NCBI GenBank assembly: GCA_963666535.1
Contig: OY762913.1
Coordinates: forward strand, 496,001 to 560,000
Direction of reading: 5' to 3'
DNA: 64,000 bases
DNA from: G963666535 sp963666535
GTDB taxonomy: Bacteria; Bacillota; Clostridia; Oscillospirales; Oscillospiraceae
Positions 24,829-33,483 of this stretch are shown in pieces. Below the pieces are notes generated by a model. The model did no database searches. It was not told where the DNA came from and saw nothing but the letters and a program-made list of their open reading frames with translations. The position numbers and the translations under genes are program-made. Numbering within the stretch: the first letter of the stretch is position 1; the number at the start of each line of letters is the position of its first letter.

Positions 24829-26016
24829 ATGAAGAAAAAAACCAAAACAACCATTAATGTCATCCTGCTGGTGGCATTATTTGTTCTGATCTTTGTTCTA
24901 GAGCAGATCTTACCGGCGGGTTCCATGCTGTTCACCGTGCTCAAAAAGGGTGTTATCTACGCTTTGGTTGCCGTGTCAATGAATCTTTTGAATGGCTTTA
25001 CCGGTCTGTTCTCCCTGGGCCAGGCTGGCTTTATGCTCATCGGTGCATATACCTATGGAATTCTGACCATCCCGACAGTGGACCGGGTCTCTGTCTATCA
25101 GTATTTTGACGGCGGTCTAATCCAGTTTGCCGTTCCTGTCATAATCGCGCTTCTGCTGGCGGGTCTGCTGGCCGCGGCGTTCGCTTTTCTGATCGGCCTG
25201 CCCGTTCTGCGGCTGAAATCCGACTATCTGGCCATCGCCACACTGGGCTTTGCGGAGATCATCCGAGCCGTGTTCCAGTGGAACGCCCTGGGTCCGATCA
25301 CCAACGGCTCCAATCTGCTGCGTAAGTTTCCCGGCTTCAATGATTTCAACCTTGTGGATGAAAGCAGCGGCAAAGTCATCGTCTATTTCTCCACGCTGGT
25401 TCCCTTTGTGATTGTAGGCATCTGCATCGCCGTCATCGTTCTGCTGATCAATTCCTCCTACGGCCGTGCGTTTAAAGCAATCCGTGAGGACGAGGTGGCT
25501 GCCGAGGCCATGGGCATCAACCTTGCAAAACACAAGATGATGGCCTTCTGCACCAGCTCCTTCTTCGCCGGTATCGGCGGCGCTTTGCTGGCCATGTTTC
25601 AAAACGCCATTCAGGCCTCTGCCTTCAAGTCGGCTATGACCTATGAGATCCTGCTCATCGTTGTCATCGGCGGCATCGGCTCGGTCACCGGTTCCACGCT
25701 GGGTGCCTTTCTCTTTGTGGCCTGCTCCGAATGGTGGCTGCGCGGCCTGGACAACGGCGTGTTCCTTGGCATTTCTTCTCCCACTATTTTCCGCAATGGC
25801 TTCCGTCTGGTGGTATTCTCTATCATCATCATGTGCATGGTGCTGTTCTATCGCAGAGGTATCATGGGCGACCGGGAATTTGACGTTGAACGGCTGATCG
25901 CCTGGGGAAAGGGCCTGCCCGGCTGGTTTATGCGCCTGCCCGGCCGAATCTCCGCCTGGATTAAGGCTTTGCCCGGCCGGCTGCGCCGCACGGGCGAACC
26001 GCGGAAGGGGGCATAA
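24829..26016 (+). CDS. livM: Branched-chain amino acid-type ABC transporter, permease LivM, with repeated tail
   Basis: The 395-residue permease has about ten membrane segments. LivM hallmarks are NGFTGLFSLGQAGFMLIGAY (residues about 55-74), LKSDYLAIATLGFAEI (about 127) and AIREDEVAAEAMGIN (about 218), the last being the cytoplasmic loop that docks on LivF/LivG. The C-terminus beyond residue about 352 is an added basic amphipathic tail with degenerate repeats (KGLPGWFMRLPGR, KALPGRLRR). Such a tail is longer than in the usual LivM and may bind the membrane surface. livG begins 3 nt after the stop. Confidence 0.94.
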   Translation: MKKKTKTTINVILLVALFVLIFVLEQILPAGSMLFTVLKKGVIYALVAVSMNLLNGFTGLFSLGQAGFMLIGAYTYGILTIPTVDRVSVYQYFDGGLIQFAVPVIIALLLAGLLAAAFAFLIGLPVLRLKSDYLAIATLGFAEIIRAVFQWNALGPITNGSNLLRKFPGFNDFNLVDESSGKVIVYFSTLVPFVIVGICIAVIVLLINSSYGRAFKAIREDEVAAEAMGINLAKHKMMAFCTSSFFAGIGGALLAMFQNAIQASAFKSAMTYEILLIVVIGGIGSVTGSTLGAFLFVACSEWWLRGLDNGVFLGISSPTIFRNGFRLVVFSIIIMCMVLFYRRGIMGDREFDVERLIAWGKGLPGWFMRLPGRISAWIKALPGRLRRTGEPRKGA

Positions 26017-26019
26017 ACA

Positions 26020-26919
26020 ATGGCTGAGAATATATTGCGACTGTCCGACGTGACCATGCAGTTTGGTGGAGTTGTGGCGGTCAACAACCTTTCGCTGGCG
26101 GTAAATGAGGGCGAAATTGTGGCGCTGATCGGCCCCAACGGTGCCGGTAAGACAACGGCCTTTAACTGCATCACCGGTGTGTATGAGCCCACCAATGGGC
26201 AAGTGGATTTTTGCGGCCAGATTTTGGTGCGCAATCATCCCCAAGGCAAAATGAGTAAGCTCTACGCGGGGGAAAACAAAGAGCGTTATACCGCTCAGTT
26301 TACGCCTGACGACGAGCTGAAGAAGCTGGACCCCTCCACCGGCACCGGTAAAATCGTCAATTTTACCCCAGACAAAATTACACAGAAGGGCATCGCCCGC
26401 ACCTTCCAGAACATCCGCCTATTCGGCAACCTTACGGTGCTTGAAAACGTCCTGATCGCCAAGCACATGCGCGCCAAGCAAAATTTACTCTCCGCCACCT
26501 TCCACTTTAACTACAGGGAAGAACGGCGCATGCGCCAGGAATCTCTGGCGTTACTGGAAGCGCAGGGGCTTGCTCATCTGAAGGATGAGCGCGCCTCTAA
26601 CCTGCCGTATGGTCTTCAGCGCCGCCTGGAGATTGCCCGCGCCCTCGCCACCGGGCCGTCCCTACTGCTGCTGGACGAACCCGCCGCCGGCATGAATCCG
26701 CAGGAAACACAGGAGCTGACCGACTTTATCCGCCAAATCAAGGATCAGTACGGCCTTTCCATTTTTATGATCGAGCATCACATGGATCTGGTTATGCAGA
26801 TCTCCGACCGCATCTATGTGCTGGACTTTGGCAAGCTCATCGCCCAGGGTACGCCGCGCGAGATACAGAGCAATCAGCGCGTCATCGACGCGTATTTGGG
26901 GGTGGCTGACGATGCTTAA
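26020..26919 (+). CDS. livG: Branched-chain amino acid-type ABC transporter, ATPase LivG, with insertion
   Basis: A 299-residue ABC ATPase, about 40 residues longer than the usual LivG. Walker A GPNGAGKTT (residues about 38-46), signature LPYGLQRRLEIARA (about 202) and Walker B LLLLDEPAAG (about 222) are intact, and the switch histidine is in MIEHHMD. The extra residues (about 70-112, charged, between Walker A and the Q-loop TFQNIRLF) replace a short turn. Insertions at this site occur in some clostridial LivG proteins; their role is unknown. The gene overlaps livF by 8 nt. Confidence 0.94.
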   Translation: MAENILRLSDVTMQFGGVVAVNNLSLAVNEGEIVALIGPNGAGKTTAFNCITGVYEPTNGQVDFCGQILVRNHPQGKMSKLYAGENKERYTAQFTPDDELKKLDPSTGTGKIVNFTPDKITQKGIARTFQNIRLFGNLTVLENVLIAKHMRAKQNLLSATFHFNYREERRMRQESLALLEAQGLAHLKDERASNLPYGLQRRLEIARALATGPSLLLLDEPAAGMNPQETQELTDFIRQIKDQYGLSIFMIEHHMDLVMQISDRIYVLDFGKLIAQGTPREIQSNQRVIDAYLGVADDA

Positions 26920-27607
26920 AATTGAAGGACTGAAGGTCAACTATGGCGGGATCGAGGCCGTCAAGGGCATTTCTTTCGAGGTGGAGGATGGCAGTATCGT
27001 GACCCTCATCGGGGCCAACGGCGCGGGCAAATCCACCACACTGCGTGCCATCGCCGGGCTGGTCAAGCCCGCCAGCGGCAAGATCACCTTTAACGGGGTG
27101 GACATCACCGGCAAGTCGCCCAACACCACCGTAGAAAAAGGCATTACCCTGGTCCCGGAAGGGCGCCATGTATTTCCCGACCTGACGGTATTGGAAAACC
27201 TGCGCATTGGCGCTTATCTGCGCCATGACAAGCTGGATGACGATATTGAGATGGTTTACGGCCTGTTTCCCCGCCTGAAAGAGCGCTCCTGGCAGCTGGC
27301 AGGCACCCTGTCCGGCGGCGAGCAGCAAATGCTGGCCGTAGGCCGCGCTATGATGAGCCGTCCCAAGGTCATGATGATGGACGAACCCTCGCTGGGTCTT
27401 GCCCCCCTGGTTGTCCGCGATATTTTTGAAATTATTAAAAAGGTCAACAGCCAGGGCGTTACCATTCTGCTCATCGAGCAAAACGCCAATATGGCCCTTA
27501 AAATCGCGGACACCGGCTATGTGCTGGAAACCGGACGAATTACCCTGACCGGCCCCGGCAAGGAGCTGCTGGTCAACGAGGACGTCAAAAAGGCCTATCT
27601 GGGCTAA
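26912..27607 (+). CDS. livF: Branched-chain amino acid-type ABC transporter, ATPase LivF
   Basis: The 231-residue second ATPase of the importer. It has Walker A GANGAGKST (residues about 35-43), the signature LSGGEQQMLAVGRA (about 133) and Walker B MMMDEPSLGLAP (about 152), with the LivF-type ending around VKKAYLG. The start ATG lies inside the end of livG, so the two ATPases are translationally coupled. A strong terminator follows. Confidence 0.95.
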   Translation: MLKIEGLKVNYGGIEAVKGISFEVEDGSIVTLIGANGAGKSTTLRAIAGLVKPASGKITFNGVDITGKSPNTTVEKGITLVPEGRHVFPDLTVLENLRIGAYLRHDKLDDDIEMVYGLFPRLKERSWQLAGTLSGGEQQMLAVGRAMMSRPKVMMMDEPSLGLAPLVVRDIFEIIKKVNSQGVTILLIEQNANMALKIADTGYVLETGRITLTGPGKELLVNEDVKKAYLG

Positions 27608-27619
27608 CTGATTCAAGTA

Positions 27620-27659
27620 AAAAGGGAGCGGCATGAACTTTCATGCCGCTCCCTTTTTT
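27620..27659 (+). terminator. Terminator of the liv operon
   Basis: Stem GGGAGCGGCATGA / TCATGCCGCTCCC with an ACTT loop, preceded by AAAA and followed by TTTTTT. Confidence 0.92.
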
Positions 27660-27662
27660 ATG

Positions 27663-27826
27663 TTATATCTGCTGAACAAAACAAAAACCTAATCATAGCA
27701 ACGCTTCTAAGCTATTTTTGTTTTGTTCATGTGCTGCGTGTGTCTGCCAATCCAAACAGACAGTCATCAATGAATCTGAAGCAGCAAAACGGAGCTGTTT
27801 TCATCGCATTTGTTTAGTGGACATTA
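27663..27826 (+). repeat. Hairpin-chain repeat, copy 4 (shortest)
   Basis: About 164 bp with both ends intact (ATATCTGCTGAACAAA and GTGGACATTA). H1 and the GGAGCTGTTTT part of H4 are complete; H2 and H5 are missing; H3 and H6 are reduced to remnants (GTGTGTCTGCCAATCC and ATCGCATTTG). Its right terminus supplies the stop codon of mnmA. Confidence 0.85.
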
Positions 27827-28903
27827 TGTTGAAAGAATCGTTCCACCGCCCACCACCAGGTCGCCGTCGTACAGGACCACCGCCTGCCCGGGGGTAATGG
27901 CCCGCTGCGGTTCGTCAAAAATAACGTGCAGGCGATCTTCTCCGGTTTGGGTGACCGTCGCCCACTGCTCGGCATGGCGATAGCGTATTTTCGCCTTCAC
28001 CCGGATAGGAGCATCCAGCCGCTCGCAGGAAATCAGGTTGAGATGATCGGCGTCCAGCTCCCGGCGAAACAGGGCCTCATTGGGGCCGAGGAGCACCGTG
28101 TTGCGCTGGATGTCCTTGCTCAATACATACAGCGGGGCGGGGAGTGAGAAGCCAAGCCCCCTGCGCTGCCCAATCGTGTACCGAACCAGTCCCTTGTGCC
28201 GGCCCACCACGGCACCGTCCGCCGTGACGAAATCCCCGGGCGGATAGGCCTTGCCGGTGTATCGCTCCATAAACGCAGGGTAGTCTCCGTCGGGAACAAA
28301 GCAGATATCCTGGCTGTCATGCTTGTGGGCATTGACGAAGCCCTGCGTCTCTGCGATGGTTCGCACCTCATCCTTGGAGTACCCGCCAAGGGGGAACAGG
28401 GTGTGGCCCAGCTGATCCTGGGTCAGGGTGTAAAGCACATAGCTTTGATCCTTGTCCTTCCACTGGGCGCGATACAGCAGCCAGCGCCCGGTAACGGAGT
28501 CCTGACTGATCCTGGCGTAATGCCCCGTTGCCACGCCGTCGTACCCAAGCTGCCGGGCCCGCAGGAGCAGCTCGCGGAATTTGATGGTTCGGTTGCACTC
28601 GATGCAGGGATTGGGGGTGCCGCCGCACTCATAGCAGCAGATGAACGGTTCGATGACCAGGTTCCGAAACCGCTCTAAAAAATTGAACACGTGGTGGTCG
28701 ATGTCAAGGCGACGGGCGACCGCCCGGGCATCCTCCACATCGTCCAAAGAACAGCAGGGCCGGTCGGCCGAAATCCCGATGTCCTCATTTTCAAACAGAC
28801 GCAAGGTAACGCCGCCGGGCTGATATCCCTGCTCCTTCAAGAGATAAGCCGCCACGGAGCTATCCACGCCGCCGCTCATGCCCACCATGATTTTCTGTGC
28901 CAT
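27824..28903 (-). CDS. mnmA: tRNA-specific 2-thiouridylase MnmA
   Basis: The 359-residue enzyme makes the 2-thio group of the wobble uridine in tRNA(Lys), tRNA(Glu) and tRNA(Gln). The ATP pyrophosphatase loop GMSGGVDSS (residues about 8-16) activates the uridine; the two redox cysteines lie in GTPNPCIECN (about 98-107) and SQDICFV (about 195-201). The C-terminal barrel ends TPGQAVVLYDGDLVVGGG. ATG 28903 has GGAG 5 nt upstream. The TAA stop and last bases come from repeat copy 4. It lies 35 nt after the membrane protein gene and may belong to the MoxR-DUF58 transcript. Confidence 0.95.
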   Translation of the reverse strand: MAQKIMVGMSGGVDSSVAAYLLKEQGYQPGGVTLRLFENEDIGISADRPCCSLDDVEDARAVARRLDIDHHVFNFLERFRNLVIEPFICCYECGGTPNPCIECNRTIKFRELLLRARQLGYDGVATGHYARISQDSVTGRWLLYRAQWKDKDQSYVLYTLTQDQLGHTLFPLGGYSKDEVRTIAETQGFVNAHKHDSQDICFVPDGDYPAFMERYTGKAYPPGDFVTADGAVVGRHKGLVRYTIGQRRGLGFSLPAPLYVLSKDIQRNTVLLGPNEALFRRELDADHLNLISCERLDAPIRVKAKIRYRHAEQWATVTQTGEDRLHVIFDEPQRAITPGQAVVLYDGDLVVGGGTILST

Positions 28904-28938
28904 GTCCACTCCGTTCCTTTCTCGTGCAAGTCTTATGG

Positions 28939-30285
28939 TTAGGGTCTCTGTGCCGTCTGTTCGGCCGGTTTCTCTTCCGGCAGCCGAACTGCGGAGAATC
29001 GTTTGCGGAGATCGGCAAGCTGTCTGCCCGGCAGCGGCTTCGTTTCAGTACCGCCATAATACTGCAAATCCAGCGCGTTTGCAAGCGTGGCAAGGGACTG
29101 TCGCAGCGCGTCGTCCCCCTCAAAGCCCGGCACAGCAGCAAGCCGCATGAGGTATGCCCGCGGGGTTTCCCCTGCCACACGGGGCATTTTATTTCGGGTA
29201 CCCCAGCGGGAAAGCCACACCAACATCCCGGACGGCGTGCCGCGGTACACCAAAAAGTGCAGCCGAAACCGCAGCGCAAACAGCAGCGCGGAGATCCGAC
29301 GGCGGAGCGCACCCGGTTGCCGCGTCCGCTCCACAGGCGTGATCGGTTGCGCTTGGGATGCGGCAAGGTGAATTCTCGTTTTCCGCAGTTTGATCACAAG
29401 AAGTACCAGCGCTGCGATCACCGCAACCGCCAGCACGCCGCCCAAAATGGTCAACAGGGTGGGGTCAAACAGGACATTCTCCGCCGAAGGGCTCATGTCG
29501 GCTCCGCCCGCGGGTGCCAACGGGTCTACCGGTACTGCCGTCTCGTCCACGGGAACCAGGGTGGCCAGCCACGCAAAAAACCGCCCCAAAAGACCGCCCA
29601 GCGCTTGCAGCGCGTTTAAAACAAGGCGGACGGTAACGGACACGGCGGACCGGGAGCTTTCCGCCAGAAACCGCACAAACACCAGCAGCAGGAGCCCCAC
29701 TCCCCCCAGTATCCCACAGCATAGCAGCGCACCGCGCAGGCGTGACCCGTATAAAACACTGCCCCCGCCCTCAAAAATCCGCATGAAAAGGGTCGCGCAC
29801 AGACTCAGCAGTAAGGTCAGCAGATAGGCCAGCAGGTTACGCTGATTCACTGACCCGTTCAGGCAAATCACCGCCACGCCAACAGTGCACAGTACCAGCA
29901 CATCAATCTGCGTGAGCAGTTTCGTCAGCCCCACCGGGCGGAGCGCCCGATAGACCGCGATACCTTGGGTTGTCAGCATCAGCAGCACCGCTGCCGCCGT
30001 ACAGCCGGCGGTCAGGTTTTTCCCAGTACTGAGGATCGCCGTCAGGGACAGCGCCAGCAAGCCGACGTTTCCCAAGACGAGAACGGGCAGGGAAGGGGCG
30101 CGCCCGGTCAGGAGAAGGAAATTGCCGAGAAAACAAAGCAGGGCACAGCCCGTCCACACCGGAAGGGACAGCGCGGGGGGCACATTGCTATTGAGCACGA
30201 AGAAGACCAGAAAAACAAGGTTCATGGCCATCACGTTGCAAAGGACGTACACGCTGCCGGAAAAGGCGGAAATCCGCTTATCCAT
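28939..30285 (-). CDS. Multi-pass membrane protein of a MoxR-DUF58 operon
   Basis: A 448-residue protein. Residues 1-230 hold seven or eight membrane helices, and one more stands at about 275-298 after a soluble loop. The remaining cytoplasmic part (about 300-448) has a GETPRAYLMRLAAVPGF segment that resembles the DUF4129 domain often found with transglutaminase-like or DUF58 proteins. No catalytic motif is evident. The ATG at 30285 lies inside the end of the DUF58 gene, so the two are coupled. MoxR-DUF58-membrane protein operons are widespread and tied to envelope integrity or protein assembly, but the role here is unknown. Confidence 0.8.
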   Translation of the reverse strand: MDKRISAFSGSVYVLCNVMAMNLVFLVFFVLNSNVPPALSLPVWTGCALLCFLGNFLLLTGRAPSLPVLVLGNVGLLALSLTAILSTGKNLTAGCTAAAVLLMLTTQGIAVYRALRPVGLTKLLTQIDVLVLCTVGVAVICLNGSVNQRNLLAYLLTLLLSLCATLFMRIFEGGGSVLYGSRLRGALLCCGILGGVGLLLLVFVRFLAESSRSAVSVTVRLVLNALQALGGLLGRFFAWLATLVPVDETAVPVDPLAPAGGADMSPSAENVLFDPTLLTILGGVLAVAVIAALVLLVIKLRKTRIHLAASQAQPITPVERTRQPGALRRRISALLFALRFRLHFLVYRGTPSGMLVWLSRWGTRNKMPRVAGETPRAYLMRLAAVPGFEGDDALRQSLATLANALDLQYYGGTETKPLPGRQLADLRKRFSAVRLPEEKPAEQTAQRP

Positions 30286-31537
30286 GCCGCTCACCGCCCT
30301 TCAAGGCCAGCAGGGGCCGCACCGCACAGGGGGAGAAGTGATTTACGCTCTCAGCAGGCTCTGCGGGATCATAGGCCAGCACGGTGAGCCTCCGCAAATC
30401 CAGCTGCCGCAGCAGGGGACCGCAGCCCGCCCGTCCGCCGCTGTGGGAAAGCAGATACATCTGTCCCACCGTGTTTTGCAGGGTGGCCAGCGTATCCCCG
30501 CCAAACAGTTCCGTGGCGGTATTCCCGTCAAAACCAGCCAGCTGAAACAACAAGTCCTGCAGGGTTAGGGACTTGTCGTCCGGCGCAAGGTCAAGATTGG
30601 GCGCTGCGGCCGTCTGGGGCAGGGAAAGGCCGCATCGGACGCCCCGCTCCTCCAGCTTCACCAGCACCGAGGCAAGCACCGACAAAGCCTGCTCCAACTC
30701 GTCATTGTCCGGCGAAAGCCCCAGAAAGGACGCGCCGTCCACAATAAACTGGATGGTCTGAGGCTGGATGGTCTCGAACTGCTTCACCTGCAGGTCCTCC
30801 TGCCGGGCCGCCATGCGCCAGTCGATGCGCTTCCACGAATCTCCGTTTTGATAGCTGCGCACGGTTTTCAAAACCGTCACATCTTCAAAATAGCCGTTTG
30901 CCCCCGTTTGTCCACTCCACAGATTTTTAAGAAACGAACTGACATCCACCGTTATCATTTCGGGATACACCACAAAGGTCGGCGGGTTGGTCATCCGCCG
31001 CTCGGCGGCGCTTTGGGCCAATCCGAACCCATCGCCGGAGCGGAGGTATAGCTTACCCAGCTGATAGATGCCCCGCCGCTCCGCCCGCCACCGGCTGCCC
31101 CAAGAGAGGCTTTGATCCCCCATGAGAAAGGCCAGCCGTTTGCGGTAAAGGGCACTTTTTTCTTCCTGCGCCTCCATAAAAGTAAGGTCGTAGCGCTCAA
31201 ACCCACTGATGGGCACAAGGCAGGAATTGGGGGGAAGATCCTGGCACAGCTCCAGCCAGGTCAGGGGTAACAGCTTTCGATTTTCCACCGTGTACCGCAG
31301 GGAGACCTCTTCCCCGGCAAACATGGCCGGGTGGGCACCGGAAACTGAAACTTCCACTTTGTTCAGCGAAGCCAGCCCCCACAGCCGGGAGCTGAGCCCC
31401 AAAAGCCCCAAAAACAGCGCCAGAACCGACACCGCTGTGGCACCCCAAAAATTGGCGATGAGCGCCGCACCAAAAAAGCCGATCACAACCGGCGTGGCGA
31501 TCAGCAGACTGGAGAGGCCCCCGATCTTACTGCCCAT
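30278..31537 (-). CDS. DUF58 domain-containing protein
   Basis: The 419-residue protein has two close N-terminal membrane helices (residues about 6-55) and a DUF58 domain whose core is DSWKRIDWRMAARQEDLQVKQ split over residues about 230-252 (SWKRIDWRMAAR) with a following von Willebrand A-like fold. DUF58 proteins work with MoxR ATPases; metal-binding partner complexes have been described but no enzymatic activity is established. The ATG at 31537 overlaps the end of the MoxR gene by 11 nt. Upstream in-frame reading lies inside MoxR and is not coding. Confidence 0.88.
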   Translation of the reverse strand: MGSKIGGLSSLLIATPVVIGFFGAALIANFWGATAVSVLALFLGLLGLSSRLWGLASLNKVEVSVSGAHPAMFAGEEVSLRYTVENRKLLPLTWLELCQDLPPNSCLVPISGFERYDLTFMEAQEEKSALYRKRLAFLMGDQSLSWGSRWRAERRGIYQLGKLYLRSGDGFGLAQSAAERRMTNPPTFVVYPEMITVDVSSFLKNLWSGQTGANGYFEDVTVLKTVRSYQNGDSWKRIDWRMAARQEDLQVKQFETIQPQTIQFIVDGASFLGLSPDNDELEQALSVLASVLVKLEERGVRCGLSLPQTAAAPNLDLAPDDKSLTLQDLLFQLAGFDGNTATELFGGDTLATLQNTVGQMYLLSHSGGRAGCGPLLRQLDLRRLTVLAYDPAEPAESVNHFSPCAVRPLLALKGGERHG

Positions 31538-32492
31538 GCAGCATTTCCTCACGGCTGGGGGGAACGGGCGTTGTGGTAAGCAGCGTGCGGAGAAGCGAGT
31601 TCTCATCCTCTCCGGCAAGCTTTGCCTCGTTGGACAGAACCAGCCGGTGCGCCAGCACCGGGAGCACCATTTCCTGCACATCGTCGGGGGTTACAAAGTC
31701 CCGGCCTGCCATAGCGGCGAGCGTTTTACTGCCACGGTACAGGGCGCGGGAGCCGCGGGGACTGGCCCCCATGCGAATCAGCGGATGGCTGCGGGTAGCC
31801 GAAACGAGAGCCACCAGATACTGCAATACGCCCTCGGACACCGTGACCTTTTGGATCTCCTTCTGCAGGTCCACAATTTCCTCCGCGCTGGTCACTGCTC
31901 TCACCTGATCAAATGGAATTTCGTCGCCCACGCCGCGCAGCATGGCGGCCTCCTCCCCCTGGGTGGGGTAGCCAAGAGACAGGCGCAGAAAAAACCGGTC
32001 CATCTGCGCAGCCGGCAGGTGAAAGGTGCTCTCAAACTCCACGGGGTTCTGCGTGGCCATTACAACAAAGGGAGAAGGGAGTGCCCGTGTTTCCCCGTCA
32101 ATAGTGACCTGCGCCTCTTCCATGGCCTCCAACAGCGCGGACTGGGTACGCGGAATGGCGCGGTTAATTTCGTCGGCCAACAGGATGTTGGTCATCACCG
32201 GCCCTTGCATGGTCTTGAACCCGCCACTCTGCCGGTCGAAGATGTTCATCCCCACCACGTCAGAGGGCAGCAGATCGGGGGTAAACTGAATGCGCTTGAA
32301 GTCACACCCCAGCGCGATGGACAGCGTTTTTACCAGCGTGGTCTTGCCCACACCGGGCAGGTCGTCCAGCAGGATATGCCCCTGTGACAGAATGGCGGCC
32401 ACCATCAGCCGCGCCTGTGCATCTTTGCCCACGACGATTTTATTGATCTCGCCCAGCAGCTGCTCGGCAAGCTCGGGAACTGTATGTTGCAC
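31527..32492 (-). CDS. MoxR-family AAA+ ATPase
   Basis: A 321-residue AAA+ ATPase: Walker A LPGVGKTT (residues about 45-52), Walker B LLADEINRAIP (about 103), sensor 1 ATQNPVEFEST (about 143), and the C-terminal lid with GASPRGSRAL (about 242). MoxR ATPases act as chaperone-like remodelers for metal insertion or assembly of vWA proteins, here presumably the DUF58 protein next door. The start is taken as GTG 32492, 6 nt after AAAGGAGAGG; the longer TTG reading would place that ribosome site inside the gene. Confidence 0.9.
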   Translation of the reverse strand: MQHTVPELAEQLLGEINKIVVGKDAQARLMVAAILSQGHILLDDLPGVGKTTLVKTLSIALGCDFKRIQFTPDLLPSDVVGMNIFDRQSGGFKTMQGPVMTNILLADEINRAIPRTQSALLEAMEEAQVTIDGETRALPSPFVVMATQNPVEFESTFHLPAAQMDRFFLRLSLGYPTQGEEAAMLRGVGDEIPFDQVRAVTSAEEIVDLQKEIQKVTVSEGVLQYLVALVSATRSHPLIRMGASPRGSRALYRGSKTLAAMAGRDFVTPDDVQEMVLPVLAHRLVLSNEAKLAGEDENSLLRTLLTTTPVPPSREEMLHGQ

Positions 32493-32522
32493 GCGGACCC
32501 TCTCCTTTGTCAAAGTGGTGAA

Positions 32523-32551
32523 AGTATATCACTTTTTTCGTATGCGATCAA
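32523..32551 (-). promoter_or_regulatory. Promoter of the MoxR-DUF58 operon
   Basis: Minus strand TTGATC (32546-32551), 17-nt spacer, TATACT (32523-32528). Confidence 0.7.
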
Positions 32552-32576
32552 TGCAAAGCATGAATAAACTGTAAAG

Positions 32577-32829
32577 AAGACCGCGCCAGTTTCTGGCGCG
32601 GTCTTTGACTGTCGAAAAAGCCAAAAGGCTTTTTCGACAAGGGGATTGCGTACAGGACGCTCACCGCTTTCCTGCACGAGAGGTGTCTTTTCCAAGATAC
32701 ACGCCCCCGGAAATGACCGATTGTACTTTCTTTCCGCCGTGCGCGGCAGAAACTCTGCGAGGCGCTTCCAAACAATTCCCGGTTTTTTACAGGCAGAGAC
32801 CGCGCCAGTTTCTGGCGCGGTCTCTGCCT
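32577..32829. repeat. Non-coding region bounded by two near-identical palindromes
   Basis: Two hairpins share the core GACCGCGCC-AGTTTCT-GGCGCGGTC: one at 32577-32605 (stem AAGACCGCGCC) and one at 32791-32829 (stem AGGCAGAGACCGCGCC). A third hairpin, GTCGAAAAAGCC / GGCTTTTTCGAC with an AAAA loop, is at 32611-32638. The 150 bp between has no convincing gene; short minus-strand reading frames there have no ribosome site. It looks like an intergenic repeat, but a second full copy is not in this window. Confidence 0.55.
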
Positions 32830-32839
32830 AAGGCTTTTC

Positions 32840-33277
32840 CTATTTGTACTTTATGCTCTCGGCCACGGCCAGCTGGTCACAGCGGTTGTTATACTCGTTC
32901 TCCGCATGACCCTTGACCCAATGATAGTGCATGGTGTGGCGCTCGGTCAGCTCGAGAAGTACACCCCACAAATCGGGGTTCAGGGCGGGTTTTTTATCGC
33001 CTTTGATCCAGCCCTTGGCACGCCAGCCCTTGGCCCAGCCCTTGGAAAGCCCGTCGATGACATACTTGGAATCGGAATACAGTTCCACCACGCACGGTTC
33101 GCTAAGGGCAGAAAGTCCTTCCATCACACCGGTGAGTTCCATGCGGTTGTTGGTGGTATCCGCCGCCCCGCCGGACAGCTCTTTTTTATGTTCGCCATAC
33201 AGCAGAACCGCACCCCACCCGCCGGGGCCGGGATTGCCGCTGCAAGCGCCGTCGGTATAAATGGTGACAGTTTTCAT
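32840..33277 (-). CDS. rnhA: Ribonuclease HI
   Basis: The 145-residue enzyme cuts the RNA strand of RNA-DNA hybrids. The four acidic catalytic residues are visible: Asp in YTDGACSGNPG (residues 8-18), Glu in MELTGVMEGL (about 47), Asp in YSDSKYVIDG (about 69) and Asp in NNRCDQLA (about 133), with the basic handle WAKGWRAKGW at about 80-89. It follows the small membrane protein downstream of gyrA by 12 nt, so it may be read with the gyrase genes. Purine-rich GGGAGGGAC precedes the ATG. Confidence 0.95.
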   Translation of the reverse strand: MKTVTIYTDGACSGNPGPGGWGAVLLYGEHKKELSGGAADTTNNRMELTGVMEGLSALSEPCVVELYSDSKYVIDGLSKGWAKGWRAKGWIKGDKKPALNPDLWGVLLELTERHTMHYHWVKGHAENEYNNRCDQLAVAESIKYK

Positions 33278-33289
33278 AGTCCCTCCCTT

Positions 33290-33481
33290 TCATGCCTCGT
33301 CTTCTTGCTTTGCTTCCGGGGCTTCCTTCATTTCAGGGGAGAAACCCGCCTTGCTGGATTCATACGGGCCAAGCTGTTCGTCCAAGCGTTTGTTCATCTG
33401 ATCGAACCGCTGATCCACCTGTTCGGAAAGGCACTTATAGGCGATGAAAATGGCAATTACGATTACAATCCCAATCACCAT
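33290..33481 (-). CDS. Small single-span membrane protein after gyrA
   Basis: A 63-residue protein: residues 1-16 are an uninterrupted hydrophobic helix, then a charged, helical region (KCLSEQVDQRFDQMNKRL) likely to form a coiled coil, then a Glu/Lys-rich end. It starts 2 nt after the gyrA stop, with its ribosome site inside the end of gyrA, which suggests coupling. There is no known domain. The tight placement between gyrA and rnhA supports a real gene; function unknown. Confidence 0.65.
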   Translation of the reverse strand: MVIGIVIVIAIFIAYKCLSEQVDQRFDQMNKRLDEQLGPYESSKAGFSPEMKEAPEAKQEDEA

Positions 33482-33483
33482 CG

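Noticed and set aside
32510..32775. Short minus-strand frames between MoxR and rnhA
   Set aside because: They cover the palindromic region, have no ribosome site and overlap the MoxR promoter.
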